DNA from: Candidatus Omnitrophota bacterium
GTDB lineage: Bacteria; Omnitrophota; Gorgyraeia; Gygaellales; Profunditerraquicolaceae
Assembly: GCA_026387555.1 (NCBI GenBank)
Contig: JAPLLM010000126.1
Coordinates: forward strand, 9,568-23,580
Direction: 5' to 3'
Length of the DNA stretch: 14,013 nt
Position 1 is the stretch's first letter. Each line of letters starts with the position of its first letter. Position numbers and translations under genes: made by a program. Below, one piece after another: positions 1 to 8,147 of the stretch. The notes under the pieces are model-generated. The model was not told where the DNA came from. It saw nothing but the letters and a program-made list of their open reading frames with translations, and did not search any database.

Positions 1-1
1 A

Positions 2-706
2 TATGCCAGAGAAAACGGCATACCCATCGATGTGACTAAGAAGAAGCCTTACAGTATCGACAGGAATATCTGGGGGATCAGCATCGAGTCGGGCGTATTA
101 GAAAATCTGGAGCAGGAGCCGCCGGAAGATGCTTATATGATAACTTCAAGCCCGAGCGGCCAATCGACATATCCTAAATATATCGAGGTGTATTTTGAGA
201 AAGGCGTGCCGAAGAGGATCGACGGGAGGGCTTATAAACTTAAGACGTTGATCAGCCACCTTAATGAAATCGGCGGCCTCTATGGCGTGGGAAGAAGCGA
301 TTTAGTTGAAAACAGGCTCGTGGGTATTAAGTCCAGAGAGATCTATGAAGCGCCGGCAGCGACTATATTGCATATTGCCCATAGGGAATTGGAGAATTTG
401 GTTTTGGATAGGGAGCTGGCGCATTTTAAAGAGATCGTGGCGCTGAAATATTCGGAATTAGTCTATTACGGGCTATGGTATTGTGCATTAAAGGACGCGT
501 TGGACGGATTTGTGAATTCTACGCAAAAATACGTCACCGGAAGCATCAGGCTGAAGCTTTTTAAAGGTAATTGCGTGGCAGTAGGCAGAAAATCCAAGCA
601 CTCGCTTTACAAGAAAGAATTAAGCACCTACGGCAAAGAGGATAAATTCGACCAGAAACTTGCTGAAGGTTTTATCAAGCTTTGGGGCATGCCGTATAAA
701 AGATAG
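2..706 (+). CDS. argG: Argininosuccinate synthase, C-terminal part (5' end outside window)
   Basis: This gene catalyses ATP-dependent condensation of citrulline with aspartate to argininosuccinate, the penultimate step of arginine synthesis, in the cytoplasm. The reading frame is open from base 2, so only the last 234 codons are present; the family is usually about 400 residues. Visible family motifs are KPYSIDRNIWG near the start of the fragment, the EPPEDAY segment, and the conserved stretch GVGRSDLVENRLVGIKSREIYEAPAA, given here as GVGRSDLVENRL followed by VGIKSREIYEAP. The GTG at 32 lies inside the conserved domain and is not a real start. The stop TAG (704-706) overlaps the ribosome binding site of argH, 8 bases ahead of the argH start, so the two genes are surely cotranscribed. 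Identification is by motif recognition and is very firm. The operon promoter is not in the window. Confidence 0.97.
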   Translation, partial: YARENGIPIDVTKKKPYSIDRNIWGISIESGVLENLEQEPPEDAYMITSSPSGQSTYPKYIEVYFEKGVPKRIDGRAYKLKTLISHLNEIGGLYGVGRSDLVENRLVGIKSREIYEAPAATILHIAHRELENLVLDRELAHFKEIVALKYSELVYYGLWYCALKDALDGFVNSTQKYVTGSIRLKLFKGNCVAVGRKSKHSLYKKELSTYGKEDKFDQKLAEGFIKLWGMPYKR

Positions 707-714
707 GGGATAGA

Positions 715-2085
715 ATGGCTAATAAATTATGGGGGACTAGATTCCCGAAAGGCACAAACAGCCTGACGGACAAATTTACCTCAAGCATTGCTTTTGACAA
801 GAGGCTGGCGGTCTATGATATTTTAGGTAGCATCGCCCATGCTAAGATGCTGGGTAAACAGAAAATAATTCCGCCTGCGGATGCCAATAAAATCGCAAAA
901 GGGCTGAACGCCATTTTAAAAGACGTTGAGAGCGGTAAATTCAAATTCGACCCGCAGGCAGAAGATATCCACTCTAATGTTCAGGATCTTTTGGCTAAGA
1001 AAATCGGCCAGGTAGCGCATAAATTACACACCGCGCGTTCAAGAAATGACCAGATAGCATTAGATGTAAAGATGTATATCAAGGATGAGATCAGCGTTTT
1101 GACGGAGTTAGTCACAGACTTACAGAAAGCCATATTGAAATTCGCCAAAACAAATTCTAAGGTGATCATTCCGGGATATACGCATTTACAGGTGGCGCAG
1201 TGCGTGCTTCTGGCGCACCATATGCTGGCTTATATTGAAAGTTTAGAAAGAGATAAAGAGAGATTGCTCGATGCTTACAGGAGAATGGATAAGATGCCTC
1301 TGGGTTCCTGCGCTCTTTCCGGAACCGGTTTAAAGATCAACCGGGACATGGTAAGAAAGGAACTGGGGTTTAAGGCTGTCACCGAAAATAGTATTGATAG
1401 CGTAAGCGATAGAGATTATATAATCGAGACCTTGGCGGCGTTATCGATTTTATCGGTGCATTTATCCAGGATCGCCGAAGACTTGATCTTATGGTCGACC
1501 AAGGAATTCAATTTTATCGACATAGATTTTTCTTTTTGCACCGGCTCAAGCATTATGCCGCATAAGAAGAATCCCGATGTGCTGGAGTTGATCAGGGGCT
1601 CGGTGGGCAAAGTCCAGGGTGACCTTTCTAATATTTTGATGCTTATGAAAGGGTTACCCATGTCTTACAACAGGGATATGCAGTTGGATAAACCGCCGCT
1701 CTTTGACGGTATTGATACGGTCAAAGGGATGCTTGAAATATTTGTAGCACTTTTTGCCAATATTGTCATAGAAAAAGAAGCAGTCGCCTCCAAGCTGGAT
1801 GACGAAGCGCTTTTTTCCGTGGATATCGTCGAGTATTTGATCAAGAAAGGCATATCTTACAGAGAGGCTCACGATATCGTGGGTGCAATGGTCAGGGATT
1901 GTTTGGATAAGGGTAAAAAGATATCGAGTTTAAACAATGCGCAACTGAGAGTTTATTCGCCTAAGCTCGGGCCTGACGTAAAAAAGTTCCTGAGCGCCTG
2001 GGCGTCGGTCAACCTGAAGAATTCTTTTGGCGGGACAAGCCCGAAACAGGTGCAAGGGCAGTTGGAGAAATGGGGTAAAAAATAA
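715..2085 (+). CDS. argH: Argininosuccinate lyase
   Basis: It cleaves argininosuccinate to arginine and fumarate, the last step of arginine synthesis, and acts as a cytoplasmic homotetramer in this superfamily. The protein has 456 residues, the usual length. It shows the fumarate lyase/aspartase superfamily signature GSSIMPHKKN at residues 277-286 (the flexible loop with the catalytic serine), HTARSRNDQ at 105-113, and the T156-H157 pair in PGYTHLQ, where the family's conserved active-site His sits. The ATG at 715 is preceded by AGGGGA (705-710), which overlaps the argG stop. The gene ends in TAA directly abutting the ATG of lysA, with no spacer base. It completes the argGH pair and is embedded in the lysine cluster. 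I see no missing key residue. Confidence 0.98.
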   Translation: MANKLWGTRFPKGTNSLTDKFTSSIAFDKRLAVYDILGSIAHAKMLGKQKIIPPADANKIAKGLNAILKDVESGKFKFDPQAEDIHSNVQDLLAKKIGQVAHKLHTARSRNDQIALDVKMYIKDEISVLTELVTDLQKAILKFAKTNSKVIIPGYTHLQVAQCVLLAHHMLAYIESLERDKERLLDAYRRMDKMPLGSCALSGTGLKINRDMVRKELGFKAVTENSIDSVSDRDYIIETLAALSILSVHLSRIAEDLILWSTKEFNFIDIDFSFCTGSSIMPHKKNPDVLELIRGSVGKVQGDLSNILMLMKGLPMSYNRDMQLDKPPLFDGIDTVKGMLEIFVALFANIVIEKEAVASKLDDEALFSVDIVEYLIKKGISYREAHDIVGAMVRDCLDKGKKISSLNNAQLRVYSPKLGPDVKKFLSAWASVNLKNSFGGTSPKQVQGQLEKWGKK

Positions 2086-3348
2086 ATGCACGAATTCAAA
2101 TATAAAGGAAACCAGTTTTATTGCGAAAAGATAAAAATCGAGGAGCTGGCGGTTAGATTCGGTACGCCGCTCTATGTTTACAGCTACCATACTTTAGTCG
2201 ACCATTTCCTGAAATTACGCAATGCCTTTCGTTCTATTAAGCCGTTGATCTGTTATTCGGTAAAAGCGAATTCCAATCTGGCTATCCTAAGGGCATTGGT
2301 CAATATCGGAGCGGGTTTGGATATTGTCTCAGGCGGAGAATTGTACCGCGCGCTTAAAGCTGGATGTCCGCCGCAAAAAATAGTCTACGCCTCGGTAGGT
2401 AAAACCGATAAAGAAATAGAAGAGGCGATCAGGAGCAAGATATTATTTTTTAACGTAGAGAGTGCGGCGGAATTAGAGAATATTAACCGCATCGCGGGCA
2501 GGCTTAACCGCGTGGTCCAGGCCGCGATCCGCATTAATCCGGATGTCGAGCCTAAGACTCATAAATATATAACTACGGGGAAAATCACCAATAAATTCGG
2601 GATTGATTTTAAGAATGCCGGTCAGATGTTATTATTGCGCCGCGCATTTCCGAACGTGAGATTGTCGGGGCTGCATATCCATATCGGTTCCCAGATAACC
2701 GAGAGCGAACCTTATGTAGCGGCGATAAACAAGACTATCGCGTTTGTCGGGGCTTTGCGCAAGAAGGGGATAAAACTTGAATATCTTAATATCGGAGGCG
2801 GGCTGGGTATAATCTACAATCAGGAGACGCCCCAGACCGCGGAGAGATTTGCGGCAAAGATACTTCCTTTATTAAGAAAATCCGGCCTAAAGATAATATT
2901 GGAGCCGGGCAGGTTCATCGCGGGCAATGCCGGAGTGCTGGTTACCCGCGTGCAGTATATTAAGAATACTCCCAAAAAGAAATTTATCATCGTGGACGCC
3001 GGAATGAATGACCTTATCCGGCCGGCCTTGTATGAGGCGTATCATCAAGTACTTCCTTTGAATAAATCAAGGGGTGCTTTGGAGTGTGCGGATGTAGTCG
3101 GGCCTATCTGCGAAAGCGGAGATTTCTTTGCCAAAGAGCGCAAGCTTCCTAAGATGAAAGAAGGGGATTATCTGGCAGTGATGAGCGCAGGCGCTTACGG
3201 CTTTAGTATGTCATCGAATTATAACTCCAGGCGCAGGGCGGCAGAGGTCATGGTTCTTGAAGACCGGGCGATCGTGATCAGAAAAAGGGAGACTTACGAG
3301 GACTTAACCGAAAAGGAGACTATTCCACCTTTTCTTTCGAGTATTTAA
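2086..3348 (+). CDS. lysA: Diaminopimelate decarboxylase
   Basis: This PLP-dependent enzyme decarboxylates meso-diaminopimelate to L-lysine, the last step of the pathway, in the cytoplasm. The protein has 420 residues, typical for LysA, with an N-terminal alanine-racemase-like barrel and a C-terminal beta domain. Key sites are all present: the PLP lysine K60 in CYSVKANSNL, HIHIGSQ at 197-203, the phosphate-binding glycine run GGGLG near residue 240, EPGRF at 273-277 and C342 in CESGD, the active-site cysteine supplied across the dimer. The ATG follows the argH stop immediately, so translation is probably coupled. It is placed first among the lysine genes although it acts last. Related ornithine/arginine decarboxylases of fold III are less likely, given the CESGD motif and the dap neighbours. 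Confidence 0.97.
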   Translation: MHEFKYKGNQFYCEKIKIEELAVRFGTPLYVYSYHTLVDHFLKLRNAFRSIKPLICYSVKANSNLAILRALVNIGAGLDIVSGGELYRALKAGCPPQKIVYASVGKTDKEIEEAIRSKILFFNVESAAELENINRIAGRLNRVVQAAIRINPDVEPKTHKYITTGKITNKFGIDFKNAGQMLLLRRAFPNVRLSGLHIHIGSQITESEPYVAAINKTIAFVGALRKKGIKLEYLNIGGGLGIIYNQETPQTAERFAAKILPLLRKSGLKIILEPGRFIAGNAGVLVTRVQYIKNTPKKKFIIVDAGMNDLIRPALYEAYHQVLPLNKSRGALECADVVGPICESGDFFAKERKLPKMKEGDYLAVMSAGAYGFSMSSNYNSRRRAAEVMVLEDRAIVIRKRETYEDLTEKETIPPFLSSI

Positions 3349-3349
3349 A

Positions 3350-4144
3350 ATGAAAAAAATTAATTTTACCAAGATGGTAGCTTCCGGTAATGACTTTGTG
3401 GTGGCGGTAGAACCCGAGTTGCGGGGTTTTAAGCTTGGGCCATTGGCTAAAACGATCTGCGATAGAAGATTCGGAGCAGGTGCAGACGGACTCCTGGTTT
3501 TAGGAAAATCAAAGAGGGCGGGAGTGCGCATGCGCATATTTAACGCCGACGGGTCTGAAGCAGAGATGTGCGGAAACGGGGCGCGCTGCGCAGCACTATT
3601 CGCCAAATCAAAAATTAAATCAGGGATTGAAACAATTGCAGGCATAATTGAAGCAAGGGTAAAGAATGATTACGCAAGGATAAAACTAACCGACCCTAAG
3701 AGTATTAAATTAGACATCCCGATCAAGGTCGGGGCCAGGATTATGAAGGTCAATTTCTTAAATACCGGAGTCCCGCACGTCGTGATATTTGTGCAGGGGT
3801 TGGATAAATTGAATGTCGGTTTAATAGGCAGGTATATCCGCCGTCACCGTCAATTCGCTCCCGCCGGGACAAACGTTAATTTTATCGAGGTGCTCGGGCC
3901 AAATTCCATAGCGATACGCACTTATGAGCGTGGGGTTGAGGATGAGACTTTAGCCTGTGGCACAGGGAGCGCTGCTTCGGCGATCGTCTTTGCCTTAAAA
4001 GGAGCGAAAGGAAGCCCGATCAAACTAAAGACTAAAGGTGGAGATGTTCTGAAAGTTTATTTTGATAAATGCGGAGATAAATTTAAAAATGTCTGGCTAG
4101 AAGGCAAGGCCAGGAAGGTTTACGAAGGAGAATATTATGTTTAG
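3350..4144 (+). CDS. dapF: Diaminopimelate epimerase
   Basis: It interconverts LL- and meso-diaminopimelate by a cofactor-free two-cysteine mechanism, supplying meso-DAP both to LysA and, where used, to peptidoglycan. The protein has 264 residues, within the usual range. The two catalytic cysteines are visible, C74 in EMCGNGARC and C203 in LACGTGSAAS, along with the N-terminal FTKMVASGNDF motif. Only one base separates it from the lysA stop. The bases just before the ATG show no Shine-Dalgarno sequence; the nearest GGAG (3315-3318) is about 30 bases away and can fold into a small hairpin, so initiation probably depends on ribosomes finishing lysA. No alternative in-frame start exists between the lysA stop and 3350. 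It overlaps dapA by 8 bases at its end. Confidence 0.97.
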   Translation: MKKINFTKMVASGNDFVVAVEPELRGFKLGPLAKTICDRRFGAGADGLLVLGKSKRAGVRMRIFNADGSEAEMCGNGARCAALFAKSKIKSGIETIAGIIEARVKNDYARIKLTDPKSIKLDIPIKVGARIMKVNFLNTGVPHVVIFVQGLDKLNVGLIGRYIRRHRQFAPAGTNVNFIEVLGPNSIAIRTYERGVEDETLACGTGSAASAIVFALKGAKGSPIKLKTKGGDVLKVYFDKCGDKFKNVWLEGKARKVYEGEYYV

Positions 4145-5015
4145 AGGTTCGATCACGGCAATGGTCACACCGTTTAGAAATGGATTAGTGGATGAAAAGA
4201 AATTCCGGGAATTAATCGATTTCCAGATAAAAAACGGCACGACCGGGATAGTCCCATGCGGCACTACCGGCGAATCAGCGACCCTTAATTTTGAAGAGCA
4301 CGACCGGGTTATTGAGATCGCCATCGACCAGGCCAAAAAAAGGATCCAGGTCATCGCCGGGACAGGCTCAAATTCTACGGAAGAAGCCATAATGCTTACC
4401 CGCCACGCCGAGAAGGCGGGCGCGGATGCTTCTCTGCAGGTTTCTCCTTATTATAACCGCCCGACCCAAGCCGGCCTTTACGCGCATTTTAAGGCGATCG
4501 CCGATTCGGTAAAGATCCCGATCATGCTTTATAATATCGCTTCGCGCACCGGGGTAAATATCGAGCCCGAGACTATCGCCAAGCTGGCTAAAGACTGTAA
4601 AAATTTAATCGCGGTAAAAGAAGCCTCGGGTAGCCTCGATCAGATGTCGCGCATCAAGCAGCTCTGCCCGAAGGATTTTGAATTACTTTCAGGAGATGAT
4701 TCTTTAACCCTGCCTGTTTTAAGTATCGGCGGCACGGGAATCGTCTCGGTTGTCTCAAATATCGTTCCCAAAGATGTGGCGGAGATGGTCGGTGAATTTG
4801 AAAAAGGGAATATCAAGAGAGCCAGAGAAATACATTACAAGCTGCTGCCTCTTATAAAAGCGGTATTCCTGGAGACTAACCCGATCCCCGTAAAGACGGC
4901 GATGGGCATATTGGGTATGTGCGAGCCTGGGTTACGCCTGCCTATGTGTCCGATGTCGGCGGAGAATCAGGAAAAGTTAAAGAAGGCCCTTAGGGATTAT
5001 GGGCTTTTAAGATAA
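4137..5015 (+). CDS. dapA: 4-hydroxy-tetrahydrodipicolinate synthase
   Basis: It condenses pyruvate with aspartate-4-semialdehyde, the committed step of the diaminopimelate/lysine pathway, through a Schiff base on a lysine. The protein has 292 residues, the standard length. The Schiff-base lysine is K161 in AVKEASG, the same position as in the E. coli enzyme. The threonine pair T43-T44 lies in CGTTGES, and the catalytic tyrosine is Y132 in MLYNIASRTG, with the nearby arginine that binds the substrate carboxylate. The ATG at 4137 sits inside the end of dapF (8-base overlap), and a good AAGGAG lies at 4125-4130, within dapF. Other members of the aldolase family (N-acetylneuraminate lyase, KDG aldolase) are unlikely because of the surrounding dap genes. 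Confidence 0.97.
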   Translation: MFRGSITAMVTPFRNGLVDEKKFRELIDFQIKNGTTGIVPCGTTGESATLNFEEHDRVIEIAIDQAKKRIQVIAGTGSNSTEEAIMLTRHAEKAGADASLQVSPYYNRPTQAGLYAHFKAIADSVKIPIMLYNIASRTGVNIEPETIAKLAKDCKNLIAVKEASGSLDQMSRIKQLCPKDFELLSGDDSLTLPVLSIGGTGIVSVVSNIVPKDVAEMVGEFEKGNIKRAREIHYKLLPLIKAVFLETNPIPVKTAMGILGMCEPGLRLPMCPMSAENQEKLKKALRDYGLLR

Positions 5016-5027
5016 AGGAGAAGATTG

Positions 5028-5738
5028 ATGATCAAATTAGGGATAGCCGGAGTTTGCGGAAGGATGGGGAGGCGTATTTTTGAACTTGCCTCTTACGATA
5101 AAGAATTCGACATTACTTTAGCCTTGGAGAAGAAAGGCACGCCCATGATCGGTAAAGATATCGGTAAATTGAAGATATCCTCTACCGCCGATGGGATGTT
5201 CCTTATAGATGTTCTGGTGGATTTTACCGTACCCGAAGCCACCGATACCAACCTTGATTACGTGGCCCGCCACAAAAAGGCGCTGGTCTTAGGGACCACC
5301 GGTTTGAGCGATACCCAGATCAAAAAGGTCGAAGAAGTATCTAAGATAGTCCCGGTGGTATTTTCTCCGAATATGGCTATCGGAGTAAATGTATTATTCG
5401 CAATGCTTCCGGAGTTGGCTAAAAAACTCGGGCCCGATTACAGTATTGAAATAATCGAAGCGCATCATAAGGGAAAGAAAGATGCGCCTTCGGGGACCGC
5501 CAAGAAGTTGGCGCAAGTCTTAGCGGATGCTACCAGAAAAGAGATACCTACGCATGCCGTACGTTTGGGGGATATCGTCGGAGACCATACCGTGATATTC
5601 TGCGGTAATTCCGAGCGCATTGAAGTGAAGCATCAGGCGCATACGCGTGATTTATTTGTTGTCGGCGCGTTGAGGGCCGCTAAGTGGGTCTTTAATAAAC
5701 CCGCAGGGCTTTATTCAATGCAAGACGTTTTGAAATAA
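5028..5738 (+). CDS. dapB: 4-hydroxy-tetrahydrodipicolinate reductase
   Basis: It reduces the DapA product to tetrahydrodipicolinate with NAD(P)H. The protein has 236 residues, shorter than the roughly 270 of the E. coli enzyme but common in other phyla. It opens with the Rossmann glycine motif GVCGRMG, continues with LGTTGLS, and carries the catalytic/substrate motif EAHHKGKKDAPSGTA with H146, H147 and K150. The C-terminal KHQAHTRDLFVVGALRAA matches the family. I chose the ATG at 5028 because AAGGAG (5015-5020) stands 7 bases upstream; an in-frame TTG one codon earlier (5025) is possible but spaced worse. There is a 12-base gap to dapA. Its stop codon overlaps the ribosome binding site of the next gene. 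Confidence 0.96.
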   Translation: MIKLGIAGVCGRMGRRIFELASYDKEFDITLALEKKGTPMIGKDIGKLKISSTADGMFLIDVLVDFTVPEATDTNLDYVARHKKALVLGTTGLSDTQIKKVEEVSKIVPVVFSPNMAIGVNVLFAMLPELAKKLGPDYSIEIIEAHHKGKKDAPSGTAKKLAQVLADATRKEIPTHAVRLGDIVGDHTVIFCGNSERIEVKHQAHTRDLFVVGALRAAKWVFNKPAGLYSMQDVLK

Positions 5739-5746
5739 GGAGAAAA

Positions 5747-6907
5747 ATGTTTAAGTTATCTAAAAAAATCCAGTCATTACCGCCGTATCTGTTCCTTGAA
5801 ATAGATAAGGCGAAAAGAAAAGCCCGCGCCGAAGGCCGGGATATCATTGATTTGGGGGTAGGAGACCCGGATCAGCCTACGCCGAAATTCATCATCGATG
5901 CGCTTTATCAGGCAGCCCAGGATTCGGCTAATCACCGCTATGCCTTGGATCAGGGGATGCCGACCCTGCGTCGCTCTATAGAAGGCTGGTACAAAAGAAG
6001 ATTTAATGTAAATCTCAATCCGGATACGGAGATACTCCCTTTGATCGGCTCAAAAGAAGGGTTGGCGCATTTTCCTCTGGCTTTTCTTAACCCCGGAGAT
6101 TATTCTCTGGTTCCTGACCCGTGTTATCCTCCCTATAAAGGCGGGACTATTCTTGCAGGCGGCAAGCCGTTTATTATGCCTCTCTTGGAGTCTAACGATT
6201 TTCTCCCGGATCTTAAAAAAATTCCGAACTCCGTACTCAAAAAAACAAAGTTACTCTATATTAATTATCCGAACAATCCCACTAATGCCTGCGCAGATAA
6301 AGGTTTTTACAAAGAAGTGGTGAGTTTTGCTACAAAACATAAACTCATCGTGGTTTCAGACCTAGCTTATTCGGAGATGACTTATGATGGATATCGCGCG
6401 CCGAGTTTTCTTGAGATGGAAGGGGCACGGGAAGTTGGCATAGAGTTCCATTCTCTATCCAAAACTTACAATATGACCGGTTGGCGCGTTGGCTGGGCCT
6501 GCGGAAATCCCCAGTTAATCAGCGCCTTAGCTAAAATAAAGTCTAATATCGATTCGGGGATATTCTCCGCGGTGCAGCTTGCCGCAATCGCCGCGCTGGA
6601 AGGGCCGCAGGATTATATTAAAAATATGTGCCTTTTGTACCAGGAGAGGCGCAACGTGTTGATGAGAGGGCTTGATTCTTTGGGGTGGAAGGCTAGTCTA
6701 CCCAAAGCTACTTTCTATGTCTGGATAAGAATTCCCAAAAAGACGAACTCAATAAAATTCGCGGCGGAGATACTTCAAAAAGCGGATATTGTGGTTACTC
6801 CAGGAGTCGGATTCGGGGAATACGGCGAAGGATACATCCGCATGGCGCTAACCGTCCCCGAGGAGCGCATAAACCAGGCAATTGAACGCTTAAAAAAGAT
6901 ATTTTGA
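5747..6907 (+). CDS. dapL: LL-diaminopimelate aminotransferase
   Basis: It transfers an amino group from glutamate to tetrahydrodipicolinate, giving LL-diaminopimelate in one step and bypassing the acyl-intermediate enzymes DapD, DapC and DapE. It is a fold-type I PLP aminotransferase of 386 residues. The PLP lysine is K239 in SLSKTYNMTGWR, the NNP motif is at 176-178 in YPNNPT, and the KSNIDSG segment at 265-271 is typical of DapL proteins and separates them from generic aspartate aminotransferases. The length and the opening LSKKIQSLPPYLFLEID fit the shorter DapL2-type branch better than the roughly 410-residue plant/Chlamydia type; that subtype call is from memory. AAGGAG (5737-5742) lies 4 bases before the ATG. 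Position directly after dapB strongly supports the role. Confidence 0.93.
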   Translation: MFKLSKKIQSLPPYLFLEIDKAKRKARAEGRDIIDLGVGDPDQPTPKFIIDALYQAAQDSANHRYALDQGMPTLRRSIEGWYKRRFNVNLNPDTEILPLIGSKEGLAHFPLAFLNPGDYSLVPDPCYPPYKGGTILAGGKPFIMPLLESNDFLPDLKKIPNSVLKKTKLLYINYPNNPTNACADKGFYKEVVSFATKHKLIVVSDLAYSEMTYDGYRAPSFLEMEGAREVGIEFHSLSKTYNMTGWRVGWACGNPQLISALAKIKSNIDSGIFSAVQLAAIAALEGPQDYIKNMCLLYQERRNVLMRGLDSLGWKASLPKATFYVWIRIPKKTNSIKFAAEILQKADIVVTPGVGFGEYGEGYIRMALTVPEERINQAIERLKKIF

Positions 6908-7305
6908 TGCAGGATTGTTTTGTAGGGTTGGGTTCTAATCTGGGGAATAAACGCAAAAATTTATTAAAGGCTTTGCAAAAAATCAAACAGTTAAAAGAGA
7001 CAAAGATAATTAAAGCTTCTAAAATCATCCAGTCTATGCCTTTAGGCGGCCCCAAACAGCCGAAGTTCCTCAATGCCGTAATTAAGCTACGCACCGAACT
7101 CTCGCCGCTATCACTCCTCAAGAAGTTAAAAAATATAGAAGCCGAGCTGGGACGCAAAAAGACGGTCCGTTGGGGGCCAAGGGTGATAGATCTGGATATA
7201 TTGCTTTATTCGGACAGGATAATCGAAACTAAAGAGTTAACCGTACCGCATCCGCGGATATTCGAGCGCGATTTTGTGATTAAGCCGCTGCTAGAGGTTT
7301 TATGA
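6907..7305 (+). CDS. folK: 2-amino-4-hydroxy-6-hydroxymethyldihydropteridine pyrophosphokinase (HPPK), short form
   Basis: It transfers pyrophosphate from ATP to the hydroxymethyl-dihydropterin in folate synthesis. The protein has 132 residues. It has GLGSNLGN at 7-14 and the signature RWGPRVIDLDILLY, with W89, R92 and the magnesium-binding D95 and D97, then H115 and R121. These fall at the same numbers as in the 159-residue E. coli enzyme, so the core is intact and the missing part is the C-terminal tail after about residue 130. The ATG at 6907 shares one base with the dapL stop (TGATG). A TTG codon just before it, at 6904, is less likely. No Shine-Dalgarno is evident, so translation is probably coupled to dapL. 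The stop overlaps the panC start as ATGA. folK near pan genes is also seen in E. coli. Confidence 0.93.
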   Translation: MQDCFVGLGSNLGNKRKNLLKALQKIKQLKETKIIKASKIIQSMPLGGPKQPKFLNAVIKLRTELSPLSLLKKLKNIEAELGRKKTVRWGPRVIDLDILLYSDRIIETKELTVPHPRIFERDFVIKPLLEVL

Positions 7306-8147
7306 AGACTATCACCAAGCCCGATGCCATGTTTAAGGCTGTCATGGCAGTTAAAACTAAAGGCAAGAGCGTCGGATTCGTGCCTACGATGGGCGCACTG
7401 CATGAGGGGCATTTAAGTTTGATCCGCAGGGCGCGCAAGGATAATGATATAGTAGTAGTCAGTATCTTTGTAAATCCCGCGCAATTCGCTCCCGGCGAGG
7501 ATTTAAAAAAATATCCCCGTCCGGTTAGTAAAGATATCGCGCTCTGCCGCAAGGCCGGAGTAGATTTTATATTCTATCCTTTACCGAAAGATATTTATCC
7601 GCAGGGTTTCAAGACTTATGTTTCAGTCGACGATCTTAGCCAGGTATTGTGCGGTAGAACGCGGCCCGGGCATTTCCGAGGAGTAGCTACGGTTGTGGCA
7701 AAGCTATTGAATGTCACGCAGCCGGATATCCTTTATTTGGGCCAGAAAGACGCGCAGCAGGCAATAATAATCAAGAGAATGGCCGAGGACCTGAATTTTC
7801 CGGTTAAAGTCCGGGTTATGTCTACCGTAAGAGAGAAGAATGGTTTAGCTTTAAGTTCGCGTAATGCTTATCTGAACAAAAAAGAAAAAGAAGACGCTCT
7901 GGTGTTGTTCAAGTCGCTAAACTTAGCTCTACTCTTGATCAAGGGCGGATTGCGCGATGCAGGAAGGCTCATCAAGAGGGTGCGCGAATTAATCAGCAAA
8001 AAAAAGAGCGCGAAGATCGATTATATTGCGATTGTAAATGCCGAGACCTTGGAGCCGCTGAATAAGATTAGAGGAAACTGTCTTATTGCTCTGGCGGTGC
8101 GTATCGGTAAAACTAGATTGATCGATAACGTATTACTCAAAGTATGA
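7302..8147 (+). CDS. panC: Pantothenate synthetase (pantoate--beta-alanine ligase)
   Basis: It joins pantoate and beta-alanine with ATP, through a pantoyl-adenylate, to make pantothenate, the precursor of coenzyme A. The protein has 281 residues, the family norm. It shows VPTMGALHEGHLSLI, in which H34 and H37 form the nucleotide-binding HxGH motif, then FVNPAQF with EDLKKYPR, the GQKDAQQ motif at 147-153, and SSRNAYL (the KMSKS-like region with S-R). The ATG overlaps the folK stop (ATGA at 7302-7305), and its own stop overlaps the next start the same way. The partner genes panB and panD are not in the window. Identification is secure. Confidence 0.97.
   Translation: MKTITKPDAMFKAVMAVKTKGKSVGFVPTMGALHEGHLSLIRRARKDNDIVVVSIFVNPAQFAPGEDLKKYPRPVSKDIALCRKAGVDFIFYPLPKDIYPQGFKTYVSVDDLSQVLCGRTRPGHFRGVATVVAKLLNVTQPDILYLGQKDAQQAIIIKRMAEDLNFPVKVRVMSTVREKNGLALSSRNAYLNKKEKEDALVLFKSLNLALLLIKGGLRDAGRLIKRVRELISKKKSAKIDYIAIVNAETLEPLNKIRGNCLIALAVRIGKTRLIDNVLLKV

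Noticed and set aside
32..34. GTG as the start of a 224-residue gene
   Set aside because: The frame is open to the left edge and the upstream codons read as conserved argininosuccinate synthase sequence, so this is an internal codon of a truncated gene.
5025..5027. TTG one codon upstream as the start of dapB
   Set aside because: The ATG at 5028 is 7 bases from AAGGAG and begins the family's normal N-terminus; the TTG is only 4 bases away and adds nothing.
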